In this document: positions 6,362 through 7,655 of the stretch, one piece after another
How positions within the stretch are numbered: the first letter of the stretch is position 1
How the letters are laid out: the number at the start of each line of letters is the position of its first letter
Assembly (NCBI GenBank): GCA_015655225.1
Contig: JAATFK010000424.1
Coordinates: 1-7,655, forward strand
Length of the DNA stretch: 7,655 nucleotides
Direction of reading: 5' to 3'
Origin: Solirubrobacterales bacterium
Lineage (GTDB): Bacteria; Actinomycetota; Thermoleophilia; Solirubrobacterales; Solirubrobacteraceae
Notes under the pieces: model-generated
What the model was told of the DNA's origin: nothing
The model's input: only the letters and a program-made list of their open reading frames with translations
Databases searched by the model: none
Made by a program: the position numbers and the translations under genes

Positions 6362-7579
6362 CTACCGCAGCTCCGCCGACGATCTCCCCAGCAGCTGGCG
6401 GGCGATGATCAGCAGCTGGATCTGCTGGGTGCCCTCGAAGATGTCGAGGATCTTGCCGTCGCGCGCCCACTTCTCCAGCAGCAGCTCCTCGCCGTAGCCG
6501 CGTGCGCCGGCGAGCCGCACGCAGCGCATCGCCACGTCCACGCACGTCCGTCCCGCCTTCGCCTTCGCGTAGGAGGCCTGCAGCGAGTTGGGCTTGCCGT
6601 TGTCAGCCATCCAGGCGGCCTGGAGCGTCAGCAGCCGCGCCGCCTCGTAGTCGGCCTCGAGCGCGAGCAGCTCGGCCGCTGCCGCGTGCTGGGACTGCGC
6701 CGGGCGGTCCCAGTCGACCTCGACGCCGGCCTCGGACAGCAGGCGCGTCGTCTCCTCCAGGCACGCGCGCGTCAGCCCGACCGCCATCGCGGCGACCAGC
6801 GGCCGCGTGTTGTCGAACGTCTGCATCACGCCCGCGAAGCCCTTCTTGACGTCGACCTCGGGGGAGCCGAGCAGGTTCTCCGGCGCGACCCGGCAGTCCT
6901 CCAGCCGGAACGCGGCCGTGTCGGACGCGCGGATGCCGAGCTTGTGCTCCAGCCGGTCGAGCTTCAGCCCGGGGTTCGAGCGCTCGACCACGAACGACTT
7001 GATCGCCGCCCGGCCGACGGAGCGGTCGAGCGTCGCCCACACGACGACGAGGTCGGCCCGTTCGCCGGAGGTGACGTAGATCTTCTCGCCGTTGAGGATG
7101 TACTCGCCGGTCGCCTCGTCGAGCACCGCCGTCGTGCGGATCGCGGCCGAGTCCGAGCCGGCCTCCGGCTCGGTGATCGCCATCGCCGCCCACTTGCCCT
7201 TGAAGCGCTCCAGCTGCTCGTCGTTCGCGACCGACGCGATCGCCGAGTTGCCGAGCCCCTGGCGCGGCATCGACAGCAGCAGGCCGACGTCGCCCCAGCA
7301 CAGCTCGACGATGCCGAGCGCGGTCGACATGTTCGAGCCGTTGCGCACGCCGCCATCACCGCCGTCGGTGCGGCGCACGCCACCGGCGCCGGCGCCACCG
7401 CCCATGTCGGAGCCGTCGTTCATGCCGTCGAGCAGCGCCGCCAGCATGTCCAGCTCTCTCGGGTACGCGTGCTCTTCCTGGTCGTACTTGCGCGAGACCG
7501 GACGGAAGATCTCCTCCGCGACCTGGTGCGCCTGGCCGACGAGCGGGCGGAACTTCTTCGGGACTTCGAGATTGATCAT
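6362..7579 (-). CDS. acyl-CoA dehydrogenase (FadE24-like)
   Basis: An FAD-dependent enzyme that introduces the alpha-beta double bond in acyl-CoA, 405 residues, full length. Domains in order: an N-terminal helical part (1-50); a Gly/Asp-rich stretch (51-83, ending in VRNGSNM); ELCWGDVGLLLSMPRQGLGNS (92-112); the flavin/substrate-contact motif ITEPEAGSDSAAIRTTA (135-151) in the beta-domain; IYVTSG (167-172); and a C-terminal helical domain ending with DIFEGTQQIQ (379-388), in which E382 is at the position of the catalytic base (YEGTSQIQ in MCAD). The sequence style recalls mycobacterial FadE24. The ATG at 7577-7579 has a strong AAAGGAG six bases upstream. It follows the gene at the right edge by 16 bases, so the two are almost certainly co-transcribed. 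The electron acceptor is expected to be ETF. Chain-length or sterol preference cannot be told. Confidence 0.92.
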   Translation of the reverse strand: MINLEVPKKFRPLVGQAHQVAEEIFRPVSRKYDQEEHAYPRELDMLAALLDGMNDGSDMGGGAGAGGVRRTDGGDGGVRNGSNMSTALGIVELCWGDVGLLLSMPRQGLGNSAIASVANDEQLERFKGKWAAMAITEPEAGSDSAAIRTTAVLDEATGEYILNGEKIYVTSGERADLVVVWATLDRSVGRAAIKSFVVERSNPGLKLDRLEHKLGIRASDTAAFRLEDCRVAPENLLGSPEVDVKKGFAGVMQTFDNTRPLVAAMAVGLTRACLEETTRLLSEAGVEVDWDRPAQSQHAAAAELLALEADYEAARLLTLQAAWMADNGKPNSLQASYAKAKAGRTCVDVAMRCVRLAGARGYGEELLLEKWARDGKILDIFEGTQQIQLLIIARQLLGRSSAELR

Positions 7580-7585
7580 CTGCGG

Positions 7586-7592
7586 CTCCTTT
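7586..7592 (-). promoter_or_regulatory. strong ribosome binding site of the acyl-CoA dehydrogenase
   Basis: AAAGGAG on the minus strand, six bases before the ATG at 7579. It lies in the 16-base gap after the preceding stop codon, supporting re-initiation on a shared mRNA. Confidence 0.8.
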
Positions 7593-7595
7593 CGG

Positions 7596-7655
7596 CTAGA
7601 CGAGCAGGGCGCCCTCGACGACGCCGACGGCTCGCAGGTCGCGGTACCAGCGCTC
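7596..7655 (-). CDS. C-terminal tail of an upstream gene, probably a second acyl-CoA dehydrogenase (partial)
   Basis: Only the last 19 codons and the TAG stop (7596-7598) are inside the window, reading ERWYRDLRAVGVVEGALLV. The pattern of an aromatic-Arg-Asp helix followed by V-V-E-G resembles the end of acyl-CoA dehydrogenases, where a Y/F-EG-T motif holds the catalytic Glu, though here the protein ends five residues after the EG. A tandem acyl-CoA dehydrogenase pair would match the fadE24-fadE23 neighbourhood known in mycobacteria. The identification rests on very little sequence. Confidence 0.55.
   Translation of the reverse strand, partial: ERWYRDLRAVGVVEGALLV

Overview
The window is very GC-rich, with third codon positions almost all G or C and long spurious open frames on both strands. 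Gene style (GTG starts, an actinobacterial-type acyl-CoA dehydrogenase pair, a small 4-TM protein, a GFA protein) suggests a high-GC Actinomycetota, possibly Thermoleophilia such as Solirubrobacterales. That placement is inference from style. No RNA gene, insertion sequence, CRISPR array or phage gene was seen, and no gap between genes exceeds 120 bases.

Layout, left to right. (1) Minus strand, 1-715: N-terminal part of an MFS exporter that runs off the left edge. (2) Plus strand, 786-1202: a small two-TM protein with the K+-channel pore layout but TVSSQ where the selectivity filter TVGYG should be. (3) Plus strand, 1292-2263: a PfkB sugar-phosphate kinase (1-phosphofructokinase/LacC type). 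(4) Minus strand, about 5217-2267: a two-gene unit of an AMP-forming acyl-CoA ligase and a FabF-type ketosynthase, joined by an ATGA stop/start overlap. The ligase frame carries an in-frame TAG about 40% of the way along, so as written the gene is broken. (5) Plus strand, 5290-5628: a 4-TM protein of unknown function, divergent from the ligase. (6) Minus strand, 6062-5625: a GFA-type zinc protein whose stop codon overlaps the stop of the 4-TM gene in a shared CTAG. (7) Minus strand, about 6361-6084: the C-terminal part of a VapC-like PIN-domain toxin lacking its N-terminal half. (8) Minus strand, 7579-6362: a complete acyl-CoA dehydrogenase. Sixteen bases upstream of it is the last 19 codons of a gene whose ending also looks like an acyl-CoA dehydrogenase.

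The main theme is acyl-CoA and fatty-acyl metabolism: an acyl-CoA dehydrogenase pair on the right and an acyl-activating enzyme coupled to a condensing enzyme in the centre. The transporter, channel-like protein, sugar kinase and GFA protein look like ordinary accessory genes. No multi-gene novel system is evident. The items most worth attention are the channel with the altered filter, the amber codon in the ligase, and the truncated PIN toxin behind the dehydrogenase.
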